From: Enterococcus mundtii
Lineage (GTDB): Bacteria; Bacillota; Bacilli; Lactobacillales; Enterococcaceae
DNA: 64,000 bases
Direction of reading: 5' to 3'
Assembly: GCF_013394305.1 (NCBI RefSeq)
Contig: NZ_AP019810.1
Location: 2,618,001-2,682,000 of the forward strand
In this document: in pieces, positions 18,546 to 27,861 of the stretch
Layout of the letters: each line of letters starts with the position of its first letter
Position numbering within the stretch: position 1 is the stretch's first letter
Position numbers and translations under genes: made by a program
Notes under the pieces: model-generated
What the model was told of the DNA's origin: nothing
The model's input: only the letters and a program-made list of their open reading frames with translations
Database searches by the model: none

Positions 18546-19508
18546 ATGGAACAATTTGGAACGATCACAGCAACGGCAAGTGTCTTACCGGAAAAAATCA
18601 TCACAAACGATGATCTCTCAAAAATGATGGACACTTCGGATGAATGGATTTCATCCCGTACAGGAATCAAAGAGAGACATTGTGTGACCGAGCAGGAGAC
18701 TTCCGATTTGTGTTACCTCGTTGCCGAAAAATTACTAAAGAAAAAAAAACTCGATCCAAAGGAACTCGATTTTATTATCGTTGCTACGATGTCGCCTGAT
18801 TATACATCGCCTTCTGTCGCAACTTTAGTTCAAGGAAGGATCGGCGCAACCAAAGCAATCGCCTTTGATATCAGCGCCGCATGTTCAGGATTTGTTTATG
18901 CCTTGAGTGTTGCAGAGAAACTGATTCGCTGTGGCTCAATGAAAGGTTTAGTAATTGGTGGCGAAACATTATCTAAACTGATCGATTGGACGGATCGTTC
19001 AACCGCTGTCTTGTTTGGTGATGGTGCTGGTGGGATTTTGTTAGAAGCTGGCTCAGATCAAAAATTATTGAGAGAATCGCTAGCGGCAGATGGTTCGCGT
19101 GCGCAATCTCTTACTTCTGGCTATCTACCAAATCAATCGCCTTTATACACGAAAGATTCAGAAGGTTCTTACTATTTAAAAATGGTTGGACGGGATATTT
19201 TTGACTTTGCTGTAAGAGACGTCGCGATGAACATCAAGGAACTCATTCAAGACACACCTGTTGATTATCTGCTTTTGCATCAAGCGAACTTACGAATCAT
19301 CGAAAAGATTGCTCGCAAGGTAAAAATTCCCCAGGAGCAATTCCTAACGAACATGGATAAATATGGCAATACTTCCGCAGCAAGCATCCCGATTCTTTTA
19401 GATGAAGCGATAGAAAGCGGAAAAATTACCTTAGGTCAAAAACAAAAAGTGGTATTTACAGGTTATGGTGGAGGATTGACATGGGGAAGTATCCTCATGG
19501 AACTATAA
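18546..19508 (+). CDS. fabH: 3-oxoacyl-ACP synthase III (KAS III)
   Basis: FabH condenses acetyl-CoA with malonyl-ACP to start each fatty acid. At 320 aa it is usual size. The catalytic triad is visible: Cys in SAACSGFVYAL (about residue 113), His in LLLHQANLRI (about 245) and Asn in KYGNTSAASIP (about 275). The C-terminal GYGGGLTWGS loop is typical. The ATG lies 9 nt after the fabT stop, with GAGGAAG between, so translation is tightly linked. Confidence 0.98.
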   Translation: MEQFGTITATASVLPEKIITNDDLSKMMDTSDEWISSRTGIKERHCVTEQETSDLCYLVAEKLLKKKKLDPKELDFIIVATMSPDYTSPSVATLVQGRIGATKAIAFDISAACSGFVYALSVAEKLIRCGSMKGLVIGGETLSKLIDWTDRSTAVLFGDGAGGILLEAGSDQKLLRESLAADGSRAQSLTSGYLPNQSPLYTKDSEGSYYLKMVGRDIFDFAVRDVAMNIKELIQDTPVDYLLLHQANLRIIEKIARKVKIPQEQFLTNMDKYGNTSAASIPILLDEAIESGKITLGQKQKVVFTGYGGGLTWGSILMEL

Positions 19509-19562
19509 ACTGATAAAAATAAAAAATATAAAATAAAGAAACAATATCGGAGGAATTATCAT

Positions 19563-19787
19563 ATGGTATTCGAAAAAATTCAAGAAATCATTGCGGAAGA
19601 ATTAGGGAAAGACACAGAAGAAATCAAATTAACGACAAACATCCAAGAAGACCTTGAAGCAGATAGCTTGGATTTATTCCAAATCATCAACGAGATCGAA
19701 GATGAATTTGATGTGAAAATCGAAACAGAAGACGGCATCAAAACAGTTCAAGATTTAGTCACTTATGTTGAAAAACAAACTGCATAA
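19563..19787 (+). CDS. acpP: Acyl carrier protein
   Basis: ACP (74 aa, very acidic) carries the growing acyl chain on phosphopantetheine attached to Ser35 in the ADSLDL motif. A strong SD (CGGAGGA) precedes it after a 54-nt gap. It lies inside the fab operon. A terminator-like hairpin starts 20 nt after its stop, which would raise acpP transcript relative to the downstream genes. Another acp copy may exist elsewhere; it cannot be judged here. Confidence 0.97.
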   Translation: MVFEKIQEIIAEELGKDTEEIKLTTNIQEDLEADSLDLFQIINEIEDEFDVKIETEDGIKTVQDLVTYVEKQTA

Positions 19788-19806
19788 TCATCAAGATTAG
19801 GTTGGG

Positions 19807-19849
19807 GGCTGGGACATTTTCCGAAAAAGGAATGTCTTAGCCTTTTTTT
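19807..19849 (+). terminator. Intra-operon terminator between acpP and fabD
   Basis: GGCT.GACATT..CC pairs with GG.AATGTC..AGCC around a GAAAAA loop, followed by seven T. It looks like a full intrinsic terminator, yet the next gene is 47 nt on and in the same operon. It probably allows partial read-through. Confidence 0.8.
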
Positions 19850-19896
19850 AAATGAAACAAAAAGCTATCTATCCTGAATATAAATTGGAGACTATG

Positions 19897-20817
19897 ATGA
19901 AAACAGCATTTTTATTTAGCGGACAAGGTGCACAATACCAAGGAATGGGTCAAGACCTCTACCATGAACCCATCGTGAAACAGACTTTTGATGAAGCTAG
20001 TCAGATCTTAGGCTATGATATGGCGGAGCTTTGTTTTTCAACAAATGAACGTTTGGATCAAACGATCTATACGCAACCAGCTATTTTAACTGTCAGCATT
20101 GCGTTCTATCGTTTGCTGAAAGAACATGGGATCACTCCTCAAGCCGTTTTAGGGCTTAGTTTAGGTGAGTATTCTGCTTTAGTAGCCAGTGGTGCGCTCT
20201 CCTTTAGTGAAGCAGTCGCATTGGTCGAAAAAAGAGGCACGTTTATGACAGACGCTGCACCTATCGGTAGTGGGAAAATGGTAGCTGTGATGAATGCACC
20301 GGTAGATGTTATCGAGAGCTGTTGTAAGCAGGCGGAAGAAATGGGGATCGTTTCCCCTGCAAATTACAATACACCCCAGCAAATCGTCATCGGAGGCGAA
20401 GAAAAAGCAGTGGATCAAGCGGTAGCACTATTACAAGAACAAGGGATCAAACGAATGATCCCACTCAATGTAAGTGGCCCTTTCCATACAGCAATCTTAG
20501 AACCTGCTGCTAGACAATTAGCGGAGGAACTAAGCAAGATCGTTTTTTCAGAACCTGAAATACCTGTGATCAGCAACACCACGACAGAGATCATGACGAA
20601 AGAAAGAATCCTAGGTTTACTTGAACAACAAGTCATGAAACCCGTTCGTTTTTACGAAAGTATCGAAAAACTTAAAGATTTAGGAATCGACCAAGTGGTC
20701 GAAGTCGGTCCCGGTAAAGTATTAAGTGGCTTTATGAAAAAAATTGACAAGTCGATCGCCGTTGCACGTGTGGAGAATCAACAAACATTTGAAGAAACAA
20801 TCAATCGATTGTCATAG
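19897..20817 (+). CDS. fabD: Malonyl-CoA:ACP transacylase
   Basis: FabD (306 aa) moves malonyl from CoA to ACP. It has the N-terminal FSGQGAQYQGMG oxyanion block, the nucleophile Ser in GLSLGEYSAL (near residue 90), and His in NVSGPFHTAIL near 197. The start is the second of two adjacent ATGs (19897), six bases after GGAG. A longer reading from 19852 starts inside the terminator and has no SD. In E. faecalis I recall fabK at this point of the operon; here there is only the terminator. Confidence 0.96.
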   Translation: MKTAFLFSGQGAQYQGMGQDLYHEPIVKQTFDEASQILGYDMAELCFSTNERLDQTIYTQPAILTVSIAFYRLLKEHGITPQAVLGLSLGEYSALVASGALSFSEAVALVEKRGTFMTDAAPIGSGKMVAVMNAPVDVIESCCKQAEEMGIVSPANYNTPQQIVIGGEEKAVDQAVALLQEQGIKRMIPLNVSGPFHTAILEPAARQLAEELSKIVFSEPEIPVISNTTTEIMTKERILGLLEQQVMKPVRFYESIEKLKDLGIDQVVEVGPGKVLSGFMKKIDKSIAVARVENQQTFEETINRLS

Positions 20818-20827
20818 GAGGCAAGTT

Positions 20828-21565
20828 ATGGACGTAACTGGAAAAAATGTATTTATTACAGGCAGTACACGAGGAATTGGTGAAGCAATCGCTTTAGCCT
20901 TTGCCAAAGCAGGCGCAAACATCTTCTTAAATGGTCGTGGAGAGATCCCAGCCGAAAAAATCAATGCGATCAAAGCGCATGGGGTTGAATGTGTAGGAAT
21001 CTCAGGTGATATCTCCGATTATGATAAAGCAGGAGAGATGATCAAAGAAGCAGAACAGCAGCTGGGTTCTGTCGATATTTTGGTGAATAATGCGGGAGTT
21101 ACGAATGATAAACTTGTCTTACGTATGGATGCAGATGATTTCAAAAAATGTTTGGATATCAATCTAACAGGAACTTTCAATATGACACAGCACGTGTTAA
21201 AGAAAATGATGAAAAAAAGAGAAGGCGCGATCATCAATCTTTCAAGTGTTTCAGGATTGATCGGTAACTTGGGTCAAGCCAATTATGCAGCAAGTAAAGC
21301 AGGAGTTGTCGGTTTTACTAAATCTGTGGCAAGAGAAGTTGCCACACGAGGAATCACATGTAATGTGATTGCTCCGGGGTTTGTCACTACAGATATGACA
21401 GATGTATTATCCGAAAAAGTAAGAGAACAAGCAGAAAAACAAATTCCAATGCAACGTTTCGGCCAAGTGGAAGATATTGCGGAAGCCGCATTGTTCTTAG
21501 CGAAAAGTTCGTATATCACAGGTCAAGTCATCAATGTTGACGGCGGATTGGTCATGCACGGATAG
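20828..21565 (+). CDS. fabG: 3-oxoacyl-ACP reductase
   Basis: FabG (245 aa) reduces 3-oxoacyl-ACP with NADPH. It is a short-chain dehydrogenase with cofactor motif TGSTRGIG (residues 10-17), NNAG near 86 and the active-site triad Ser (NLSSVSGL), Tyr and Lys (YAASK, about residues 152-156). The start is the ATG after TAGGAGG, 10 nt beyond the fabD stop; an upstream in-frame reading lies in fabD and is not used. Confidence 0.97.
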   Translation: MDVTGKNVFITGSTRGIGEAIALAFAKAGANIFLNGRGEIPAEKINAIKAHGVECVGISGDISDYDKAGEMIKEAEQQLGSVDILVNNAGVTNDKLVLRMDADDFKKCLDINLTGTFNMTQHVLKKMMKKREGAIINLSSVSGLIGNLGQANYAASKAGVVGFTKSVAREVATRGITCNVIAPGFVTTDMTDVLSEKVREQAEKQIPMQRFGQVEDIAEAALFLAKSSYITGQVINVDGGLVMHG

Positions 21566-21577
21566 GGAGGAAAATTT

Positions 21578-22813
21578 ATGAATCGAGTAGTAATTACAGG
21601 TTATGGAGTCACTTCACCGATCGGTAATGATGCAGATAGTTTTTTAGCTAGTTTAAAAGCTGGGACGAATGGCATTGCACCGATCACAAAATTTGATGCA
21701 ACAGATACAGGAATCACTTTAGCAGGTGAAGTAAAAGACTTTCCTTTTGATAAATACTTTGTAAAAAAAGATAGCAAACGCATGGATATGTTTTCGATCT
21801 ATGGCATTTATGCTGCGATGGAAGCATTGACGATGAGTGGGATCGAAAAAGAAACGATCAACCAAGATCGTTTTGGTGTTATCGTTGGCTCTGGGATTGG
21901 TGGTTTACCAACAATCGAAAGCCAAGTCATCCGCATGCACGACAAAGGGGCCAATCGCGTATCACCTATGTTTGTTCCAATGTCGATCGCCAATATGGCA
22001 GCTGGTAATATTGCGTTGCGTGTAGGGGCGAAAGGAATTTGTACGTCGATCGTGACCGCTTGTGCCAGTGGAACGAATGCGATTGGTGAAGCATTCCGCA
22101 ACATCAAACATGGTTATTCCGATATCATCCTTGCAGGTGGAACAGAAGCAACAATCTGTGAAATGGGGATCGCCGGATTTGCGGCATTGACTGCTTTGTC
22201 AACATCGACAGATCCTGAACGTGGTTCGATGCCATTTGATGAAGACCGTAATGGTTTTGTCATGGGTGAAGGGGCAGGAGTATTAGTCCTTGAATCACTG
22301 GAGCATGCACAAGCTCGTGGCGCAAAAATTTATGGTGAAGTCGTGGGTTACGGCTCAAATTGTGATGCTTACCATATGACAGCTCCAACACCAGATGGTT
22401 CTGGTGCGTCAAAAGCAATGAAATTGGCGATGGAAGAAGCCGGGATCGATGCAAAAGAAGTGGGCTATATCAACGCACACGGAACAAGTACACCTGCAAA
22501 TGATCAAGCAGAAGCTAAAGCGATCCAAATCGCATTAGGAGACTCTTTCAAAGAAACCTATGTCAGCAGTACGAAATCAATGACTGGTCACTTATTAGGT
22601 GCTGCAGGTGGGATTGAGGCACTTGCCACTTTGATGGCGTTAGAGCATCAGTTTATTCCACCAAACATCAATGTTGAAAAACAAGATCCTGAAATCGATC
22701 TGAACGTTGTGATCAACGAAAGTAAACCAGCTGAACTGTCTTATGCCATGAGTAATTCATTAGGATTTGGTGGACATAATGCTGTACTATGTATGAAACG
22801 CTGGGAGGAATAA
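21578..22813 (+). CDS. fabF: 3-oxoacyl-ACP synthase II
   Basis: FabF (411 aa) elongates acyl-ACP with malonyl-ACP. The Cys-His-His active site is in TACASGTNA (about C164), NAHGTSTPAND (about H304) and GHLLGAAGGIEA (about H341). GGAGG precedes the ATG 12 nt after fabG. The stop overlaps the accB start (TAATG). E. faecalis has a second KASII (FabO) elsewhere that helps make unsaturated acids; this copy is in the housekeeping position. Confidence 0.97.
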   Translation: MNRVVITGYGVTSPIGNDADSFLASLKAGTNGIAPITKFDATDTGITLAGEVKDFPFDKYFVKKDSKRMDMFSIYGIYAAMEALTMSGIEKETINQDRFGVIVGSGIGGLPTIESQVIRMHDKGANRVSPMFVPMSIANMAAGNIALRVGAKGICTSIVTACASGTNAIGEAFRNIKHGYSDIILAGGTEATICEMGIAGFAALTALSTSTDPERGSMPFDEDRNGFVMGEGAGVLVLESLEHAQARGAKIYGEVVGYGSNCDAYHMTAPTPDGSGASKAMKLAMEEAGIDAKEVGYINAHGTSTPANDQAEAKAIQIALGDSFKETYVSSTKSMTGHLLGAAGGIEALATLMALEHQFIPPNINVEKQDPEIDLNVVINESKPAELSYAMSNSLGFGGHNAVLCMKRWEE

Positions 22814-23295
22814 TGTTGAAGATCCATGAAATCAAAGAATTAGTCAGTCAATTTGATCAGTCAACTTTAACAGAATTTGACTTGAAAGACGGACAATTTG
22901 AATTATATATGAATAAAAATGAAATGAGTCGGGGAATGGGGCAAACAGTACCAACAACGAGTGCTTCTGAACCACAACCTCAACAAGTTGTACCGGCTTT
23001 ACCAAAAGAAGAAAGCCATTCTGTTCAACCAGAAGCAGTTGCGCCGACAATTGATGGGACTGAAGTGAAATCACCAATCGTTGGAATCGTCTATCTACAA
23101 CCATCTCCTGACAAACCAGCATTCAAAAAAGTAGGAGATAAAGTCGCTAAGGGTGAAGTGATCTGTATCATTGAAGCAATGAAATTGATGAACGAAGTAA
23201 CTAGTGATGTCGATGGTGAGATCGTTGCGATCTTGATCGACAATGAAGAAGTCGTAGAATACGGACAACCACTCTTTATCATCCAACCAAATTAA
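22813..23295 (+). CDS. accB: Biotin carboxyl carrier protein of acetyl-CoA carboxylase
   Basis: BCCP (160 aa) carries biotin between the AccC and AccD/AccA subunits. The N-terminal helical part ([15 protein letters not shown]) is followed by a Pro/Gln-rich hinge (residues 50-80). The C-terminal biotinyl domain (about 85-160) has the biotinylation Lys in EAMKLMNE. The start overlaps the fabF stop by one base, with GGGAGG just upstream, so the two are translationally coupled. Confidence 0.97.
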   Translation: MLKIHEIKELVSQFDQSTLTEFDLKDGQFELYMNKNEMSRGMGQTVPTTSASEPQPQQVVPALPKEESHSVQPEAVAPTIDGTEVKSPIVGIVYLQPSPDKPAFKKVGDKVAKGEVICIIEAMKLMNEVTSDVDGEIVAILIDNEEVVEYGQPLFIIQPN

Positions 23296-23314
23296 GCCAA
23301 GGAGAACCAGACCT

Positions 23315-23734
23315 ATGAATATACAAGAAATCAAAGAAATCATCCCTCATCGCTATCCGCTGTTGCTGATTGATCGAGTGGAAGAAATTGTCGAAGGCGA
23401 ACGGATCGTTGCTAAAAAAAATGTGACGATCAATGAACCTTTTTTCCAAGGACATTTTCCAGAAGAACCTGTGATGCCGGGGGTATTGATCGTAGAAGCG
23501 ATGGCCCAAGCAGGAGCAGTAGCTCTATTATCATTGGAACAGTTCAAAGGAAAAACTGCTTACTTTGGCGGATTAGATAAAGCGAAGTTTCGTAAAAAAG
23601 TGACTCCTGGAGATACGTTGATATTAGAAGTGGAAATCACTAAAATCAAGTCTTCTGCAGGAATAGGCAAAGGAATTGCAAAAGTGGACGGCAAAAAAGT
23701 TGCTGAAGCTGAATTAACCTTTATGATTGGATAG
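23315..23734 (+). CDS. fabZ: 3-hydroxyacyl-ACP dehydratase FabZ
   Basis: FabZ (139 aa) dehydrates 3-hydroxyacyl-ACP, a hot-dog-fold enzyme. The signature is [13 protein letters not shown] (residues 9-21), [23 protein letters not shown] follows with catalytic His and Glu, and [12 protein letters not shown] comes after. It sits in the usual place between accB and accC. Enterococci also have FabN, a dehydratase/isomerase in another locus. AAGGAG precedes the ATG. Confidence 0.95.
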   Translation: MNIQEIKEIIPHRYPLLLIDRVEEIVEGERIVAKKNVTINEPFFQGHFPEEPVMPGVLIVEAMAQAGAVALLSLEQFKGKTAYFGGLDKAKFRKKVTPGDTLILEVEITKIKSSAGIGKGIAKVDGKKVAEAELTFMIG

Positions 23735-23741
23735 GTGAGTT

Positions 23742-25121
23742 ATGTTTTCAAAAGTCTTGATAGCAAATCGCGGCGAAATAGCCGTACGGATCATTCGTGC
23801 CTGCCGTGAGCTTGGAATCCAAACCGTTGCGGTCTATTCTGAAGCGGATGCGGAGGCATTGCACACACAATTAGCAGACGAAGCCGTCTGCATCGGTCCT
23901 GCAAGAGCAACAGATTCCTATTTGAATGTACAAGCAGTTCTAAGTGCGGCCATCGTTACAAAAGCAGAAGCAATCCATCCTGGATTTGGATTCTTATCTG
24001 AGAACAGTCGATTTGCTTCGATGTGTGAAGAATGTAATATCGTCTTTATTGGACCTAAAAGCAAAACGATCGATGATATGGGGAATAAAATCAACGCACG
24101 TCAGTTGATGCAACAAGCAGATGTTCCTGTGATCCCAGGTAGTGATGGTGTGCTATCGACTGTTGAAGAAGCACTGGAAGTGGCAGAAAAAATTGGCTAT
24201 CCAGTGATGCTTAAAGCCGCCGCTGGTGGTGGCGGTAAAGGAATCCGCAAAGTCTTGTCAAAAGAAGAATTACCACAACATTTTTCATCCGCCCAACAAG
24301 AGGCAGCTGCTGCTTTTGGTAACGATGATATGTATTTGGAAAAAATCATTTATCCCGCAAGACATATTGAAGTGCAAATATTAGGTGATCAATTTGGTCA
24401 TGTTCTGCATCTAGGTGAACGTGATTGTTCCTTACAACGGAATAATCAAAAAGTCTTAGAAGAATCACCATCTGTTGTGATCTCTGAGGAAAAACGAAAT
24501 CACTTAGGTGCAGCAGCTGTCAGAGCGGCAAAGGCAGTGAATTATGAAAATGCAGGAACGATCGAATTTTTAATGGATGAATCCGGTGATTGTTATTTTA
24601 TGGAAATGAACACCCGCATCCAAGTTGAACATCCAGTAACAGAAATGGTCACAAATATCGATCTTGTCAAAAAACAAATCGAGGTTGCGGCCGGACGACC
24701 ACTAGAGATCCAACAAGAAGATATCATTTTCCAAGGGCATGCGATCGAATGCCGGATCAATGCAGAAAATCCAGCATTTCATTTCGCTCCTTCACCAGGC
24801 AAAATCAAGAATTTGTTGCTACCAGCTGGTGGTATGGGATTAAGGGTCGATAGTTCGGTTTATTCAGGTTACACGATTCCCCCTTATTATGATTCAATGA
24901 TTGCTAAGGTCATCGTACATGGCGATACACGTTTCGATGCGTTGATGAAAATGCAACGGGCATTGAGCGAGATCGTGACAGATGGCGTGATCACGAATGC
25001 TGAATTCCAAATGGATCTGATCAGTCACCCTGCAGTGATTGCTGCTGATTACAGTACCGCATTCTTACAAGAAGAGTTTTTACCAAACTGGATTCCCGAG
25101 ACGGAGATAGGAGACGAATAA
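23742..25121 (+). CDS. accC: Acetyl-CoA carboxylase, biotin carboxylase subunit
   Basis: AccC (459 aa) carboxylates the biotin on AccB using ATP and bicarbonate. It has the N-terminal [17 protein letters not shown] block, [10 protein letters not shown] near 75-84, the ATP-grasp Gly loop [13 protein letters not shown] near 160-172, and the metal-binding [17 protein letters not shown] near 285-301. Spacing to fabZ is 7 nt and to accD 1 nt, so the acc genes are one tight block. Confidence 0.98.
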   Translation: MFSKVLIANRGEIAVRIIRACRELGIQTVAVYSEADAEALHTQLADEAVCIGPARATDSYLNVQAVLSAAIVTKAEAIHPGFGFLSENSRFASMCEECNIVFIGPKSKTIDDMGNKINARQLMQQADVPVIPGSDGVLSTVEEALEVAEKIGYPVMLKAAAGGGGKGIRKVLSKEELPQHFSSAQQEAAAAFGNDDMYLEKIIYPARHIEVQILGDQFGHVLHLGERDCSLQRNNQKVLEESPSVVISEEKRNHLGAAAVRAAKAVNYENAGTIEFLMDESGDCYFMEMNTRIQVEHPVTEMVTNIDLVKKQIEVAAGRPLEIQQEDIIFQGHAIECRINAENPAFHFAPSPGKIKNLLLPAGGMGLRVDSSVYSGYTIPPYYDSMIAKVIVHGDTRFDALMKMQRALSEIVTDGVITNAEFQMDLISHPAVIAADYSTAFLQEEFLPNWIPETEIGDE

Positions 25122-25122
25122 G

Positions 25123-25992
25123 ATGACTTTATTCAAAAAGAAAAAATACATTCGAATCAATCCTAATCGAGAAATCAAGCCAACGAATGCACCATCAGTC
25201 CCTGACAATATGTGGGCGAAATGCCCAAATTGTAAACATATCATCTACACAAAAGATATCGGGGAAGAAAAAGTATGTCCACACTGTAGTTATAACTTTA
25301 GAATCGGCGCATGGCAGCGATTAGCGTTGATCATTGATGAGAAAAGTTTAGAGGAATGGGATACGGATCTCGTTACAAAAGATCCTCTTGATTTCCCTGA
25401 TTATCAAGAAAAGATCGGCAAGATGCAAGAAAAGACTGGCTTACATGAAGCAGTTCTAACTGGTCAAGCGACTATTAAAGGCATTCCTTTTGCTATTGGT
25501 GTCATGGACCCTAATTTTATCATGGGAAGTATGGGCACGATCGTAGGGGAAAAGATCACTCGTTTGTTTGAACGTGCGGCGAGTAAAAAATTACCCGTCG
25601 TATTATTCACTGCTTCAGGGGGCGCCCGGATGCAAGAAGGAATTTTCTCTCTCATGCAAATGGCCAAAATCTCCGCAGCGGTCAAACGTCATAGCAATAA
25701 ACAGCTATTTTATTTGACTGTCTTAACAGATCCGACGACAGGTGGTGTTACCGCCAGCTTTGCGATGGAAGGGGATATCATCTTAGCTGAACCGCAAAGT
25801 TTGATCGGCTTTGCTGGCCGCCGAGTGATCGAACAAACGATCAAACAAGAACTACCAGAAGATTTTCAAAAAGCAGAATTTTTACTGGAACATGGCTTTG
25901 TGGATCAAATCGTTCCAAGAAGAGAACTCAAGGACACGATCCATCAATTATTAGAATTGCATACGCAGAAAGGATGGATCAACCATGAATAA
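25123..25992 (+). CDS. accD: Acetyl-CoA carboxylase, carboxyltransferase beta
   Basis: AccD (289 aa) forms the carboxyltransferase with AccA. The N-terminal zinc ribbon is clear: CPNC and CPHC with 16 residues between them (about residues 35-57). The crotonase-fold core has [19 protein letters not shown] (about 165-183) and [12 protein letters not shown]. The start is an ATG one base after the accC stop, and the end overlaps accA by 8 nt. Confidence 0.97.
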   Translation: MTLFKKKKYIRINPNREIKPTNAPSVPDNMWAKCPNCKHIIYTKDIGEEKVCPHCSYNFRIGAWQRLALIIDEKSLEEWDTDLVTKDPLDFPDYQEKIGKMQEKTGLHEAVLTGQATIKGIPFAIGVMDPNFIMGSMGTIVGEKITRLFERAASKKLPVVLFTASGGARMQEGIFSLMQMAKISAAVKRHSNKQLFYLTVLTDPTTGGVTASFAMEGDIILAEPQSLIGFAGRRVIEQTIKQELPEDFQKAEFLLEHGFVDQIVPRRELKDTIHQLLELHTQKGWINHE

Positions 25993-26770
25993 AACTGCTC
26001 ATGATATCGTCCAACTGGCGCGGGCAAAAGATCGTTGGACAAGTCTTGATTTTTTTGAAACGATTTTTGAAGGGTTCCAAGAATTTCATGGTGATCGCTT
26101 ATTTGGTGATGATGAAGCGATTGTCGGAGGCGTAGCAAAATTAGCCGGAAAACCAGTGACCGTCATTGGCATCCAAAAAGGCCGTGACTTGCAAGAAAAT
26201 ATTCGTCGGAATTTTGGCTCTCCTCATCCGGAAGGTTATCGTAAAGCACTGCGTTTAATGAAACAAGCAGAAAAATTCAACCGTCCGGTCATTACGTTGA
26301 TCAACACTGCGGGTGCCTATTGTGGGATCGGTGCAGAAGAACGTGGTGAAGGGGAAGCGATTGCCCGTAATCTATTAGAAATGTCGGATTTGAAGGTACC
26401 AATCATCAGTATTATTATTGGTGAAGGCGGTAGTGGTGGGGCACTAGCCTTAGCATTAGCCGATGAAGTCTGGATGTTAGAACAAACGATCTATGCTGTT
26501 TTATCACCAGAAGGCTTTGCTTCGATTCTTTGGAAAGACGGCAGCCGAGCAGCCGAAGCCGCTGAATTGATGAAAGTCGCTGCTGGTGAATTATTAGAGT
26601 TAGACGTCATTGATCGAGTGATCCCCGAAACATTCAATGGAGAACCTTTAGGCAAAGAAAAAGTTGCGCGTATGATGCAAAAAGCATTGATCGAAAAACT
26701 GACCGAACTTTGTCAGAAACCAACCGAAGAATTGATCGAACAACGCTACCAACGTTTTCGTAAATATTAA
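25985..26770 (+). CDS. accA: Acetyl-CoA carboxylase, carboxyltransferase alpha
   Basis: AccA (261 aa) is the carboxyltransferase partner of AccD. It is somewhat shorter than the E. coli form, as in other Lactobacillales, because the N-terminal helical extension is reduced. It has the [16 protein letters not shown] block near residues 78-93, the [25 protein letters not shown] oxyanion region, and [17 protein letters not shown] near 145-161. It is the last gene of the fab-acc operon; a clear terminator follows. Confidence 0.97.
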   Translation: MNKTAHDIVQLARAKDRWTSLDFFETIFEGFQEFHGDRLFGDDEAIVGGVAKLAGKPVTVIGIQKGRDLQENIRRNFGSPHPEGYRKALRLMKQAEKFNRPVITLINTAGAYCGIGAEERGEGEAIARNLLEMSDLKVPIISIIIGEGGSGGALALALADEVWMLEQTIYAVLSPEGFASILWKDGSRAAEAAELMKVAAGELLELDVIDRVIPETFNGEPLGKEKVARMMQKALIEKLTELCQKPTEELIEQRYQRFRKY

Positions 26771-26785
26771 GAAGTTTTTTGATTT

Positions 26786-26816
26786 AAACTGTAGAGAATT
26801 GCCTCTACAGTTTTTT
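26786..26816 (+). terminator. End terminator of the fab-acc operon
   Basis: AAACTGTAGAG / CTCTACAGTTT stem with a 6-nt loop, then T-tract. Confidence 0.92.
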
Positions 26817-27366
26817 CTGATTTATCCTATAAATGGATAAATATTGGTTTATGATTTATATATTTAATGTGTTTATTTGTATGATTTGCTAGTTAAAAGG
26901 GGAAATAAAATAGGAATTATATGATTTTTTTAGAAAATATTCTTGTTTCTTTTTGATTGTAAGGGTTAAAATGGAAAAAATTTTATGATATATATTTAAC
27001 TTAATATAAAAAACTAATTTCATTGAATTTTCTTAGATTTTTAAACTTACACTGATATTTAGTTATTAGAGATTGTATCTTGATGTGTAATTATTTAGGT
27101 ATTAGATTTTGATTGTTGATTATATAAAAGAAAAATGGAAAATGTTAATTGGAAGAATGATATTAAAGATAGAGATAATTTGAATTTCTGTAACTTAAAA
27201 AAATTTAGTAATTTTTCATAGAGTATATATTGAATGTTGTGTTATACACTAAAAATTGAAAAAAACTAGGTTAACGCGTAATTAAATGTACCGTTTTTAT
27301 TCTTTTAATGAAGTATATCCCACTTATTTACTGTGTAATTATCGCAATACATAAAAATAAACATCT

Positions 27367-27420
27367 TCTAACCACAAATAACCTGATTTGGTTTATCAAA
27401 TCGGGCTATTTGTGGTTAGA
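27367..27420. repeat. Large imperfect hairpin
   Basis: TCTAACCACAAATA (27367-27380) pairs with TATTTGTGGTTAGA (27407-27420), and inside it GATTTG pairs with CAAATC. The outer 14-bp arms are perfect. Little T-tract follows on either strand, so it is not a textbook terminator. Confidence 0.75.
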
Positions 27421-27472
27421 TACTACTATTCAATATATATATGTACAAGCTTTTTGAGATGTCTAAGATAAT

Positions 27473-27536
27473 AGCGAGAAAAAATGAAGTGAAGTTGTCC
27501 TTTATTGCAGTTTATTTATTGTTCATTTTTCTCACT
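27473..27536. repeat. Inverted repeat downstream of the secreted pair
   Basis: AGCGAGAAAAAATGAA (27473-27488) and TTCATTTTTCTCACT (27522-27536) are near-complementary arms with a 33-nt loop. It lies directly after the stop of the second secreted gene and could end its transcript. Confidence 0.55.
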
Positions 27537-27538
27537 AA

Positions 27539-27861
27539 TTAACCAATAGGACAACCACCATTAGAACGTACAGTTCCTTTATATATCACATTCTTCCAGT
27601 TGAAAAATCTTTTTCATAAGACCAAGACTGTAAAGTTAATTGTCCGCAATAAATTCCATCATTATAAATCATTGTGTTAGTTAACCCGGCTAACGTAGTA
27701 GATCGTCTTGTGTGATAGATGATTTTACTACCTAAAGGTTCTATAGATATTGAGGTATATTCCGCTATTGCTAAGTTTGTGTTTGCATTGTGTCTTTCAG
27801 TAAATAAAAATAGACCAGAAATTACTATTGAAGCTATTAAAATTTGTTTGAAATATTTCAT
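27539..27861 (-). pseudogene. Small secreted protein 2, frameshifted near its 3' end
   Basis: The open frame (27861 to 27586) codes for 91 residues with a clear signal peptide (KQILIASIVISGLFLF). A stop comes right after '...EKDFSTGRM'. One frame over, sense sequence continues as WKNVIYKGTVRSNGGCPIG to a TAA at 27539. One extra A in the A5 run of GAAAAAGATTTTTC would join the frames as EKRFFNWKNVIYKG. The 4-nt overlap with the upstream gene (ATGA) and the GAGGAGG ribosome site show the two belong together. The family is unknown. Both this protein and its partner carry short Y-x-G-x-L/V segments, so they may be related. It could also be a real shortened C-terminus or a sequencing error. Confidence 0.6.

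Larger units (their letters stand above)
26817..27538. other. AT-rich non-coding stretch
   Basis: About 720 nt, visibly poorer in G and C than the core genes on either side, with no supportable gene in six frames. It contains a large hairpin at 27367-27420 and an inverted repeat at 27473-27536. It marks the left part of the accessory island. Confidence 0.7.

Noticed and set aside
19852-19896. Longer FabD start
   Set aside because: The added residues begin within or right after the T-tract of a terminator and lack an SD.
27135-27221. 28-codon ORF in the AT-rich stretch
   Set aside because: It has an ATG and a stop, but no ribosome site, no signal or motif, and random-looking composition.
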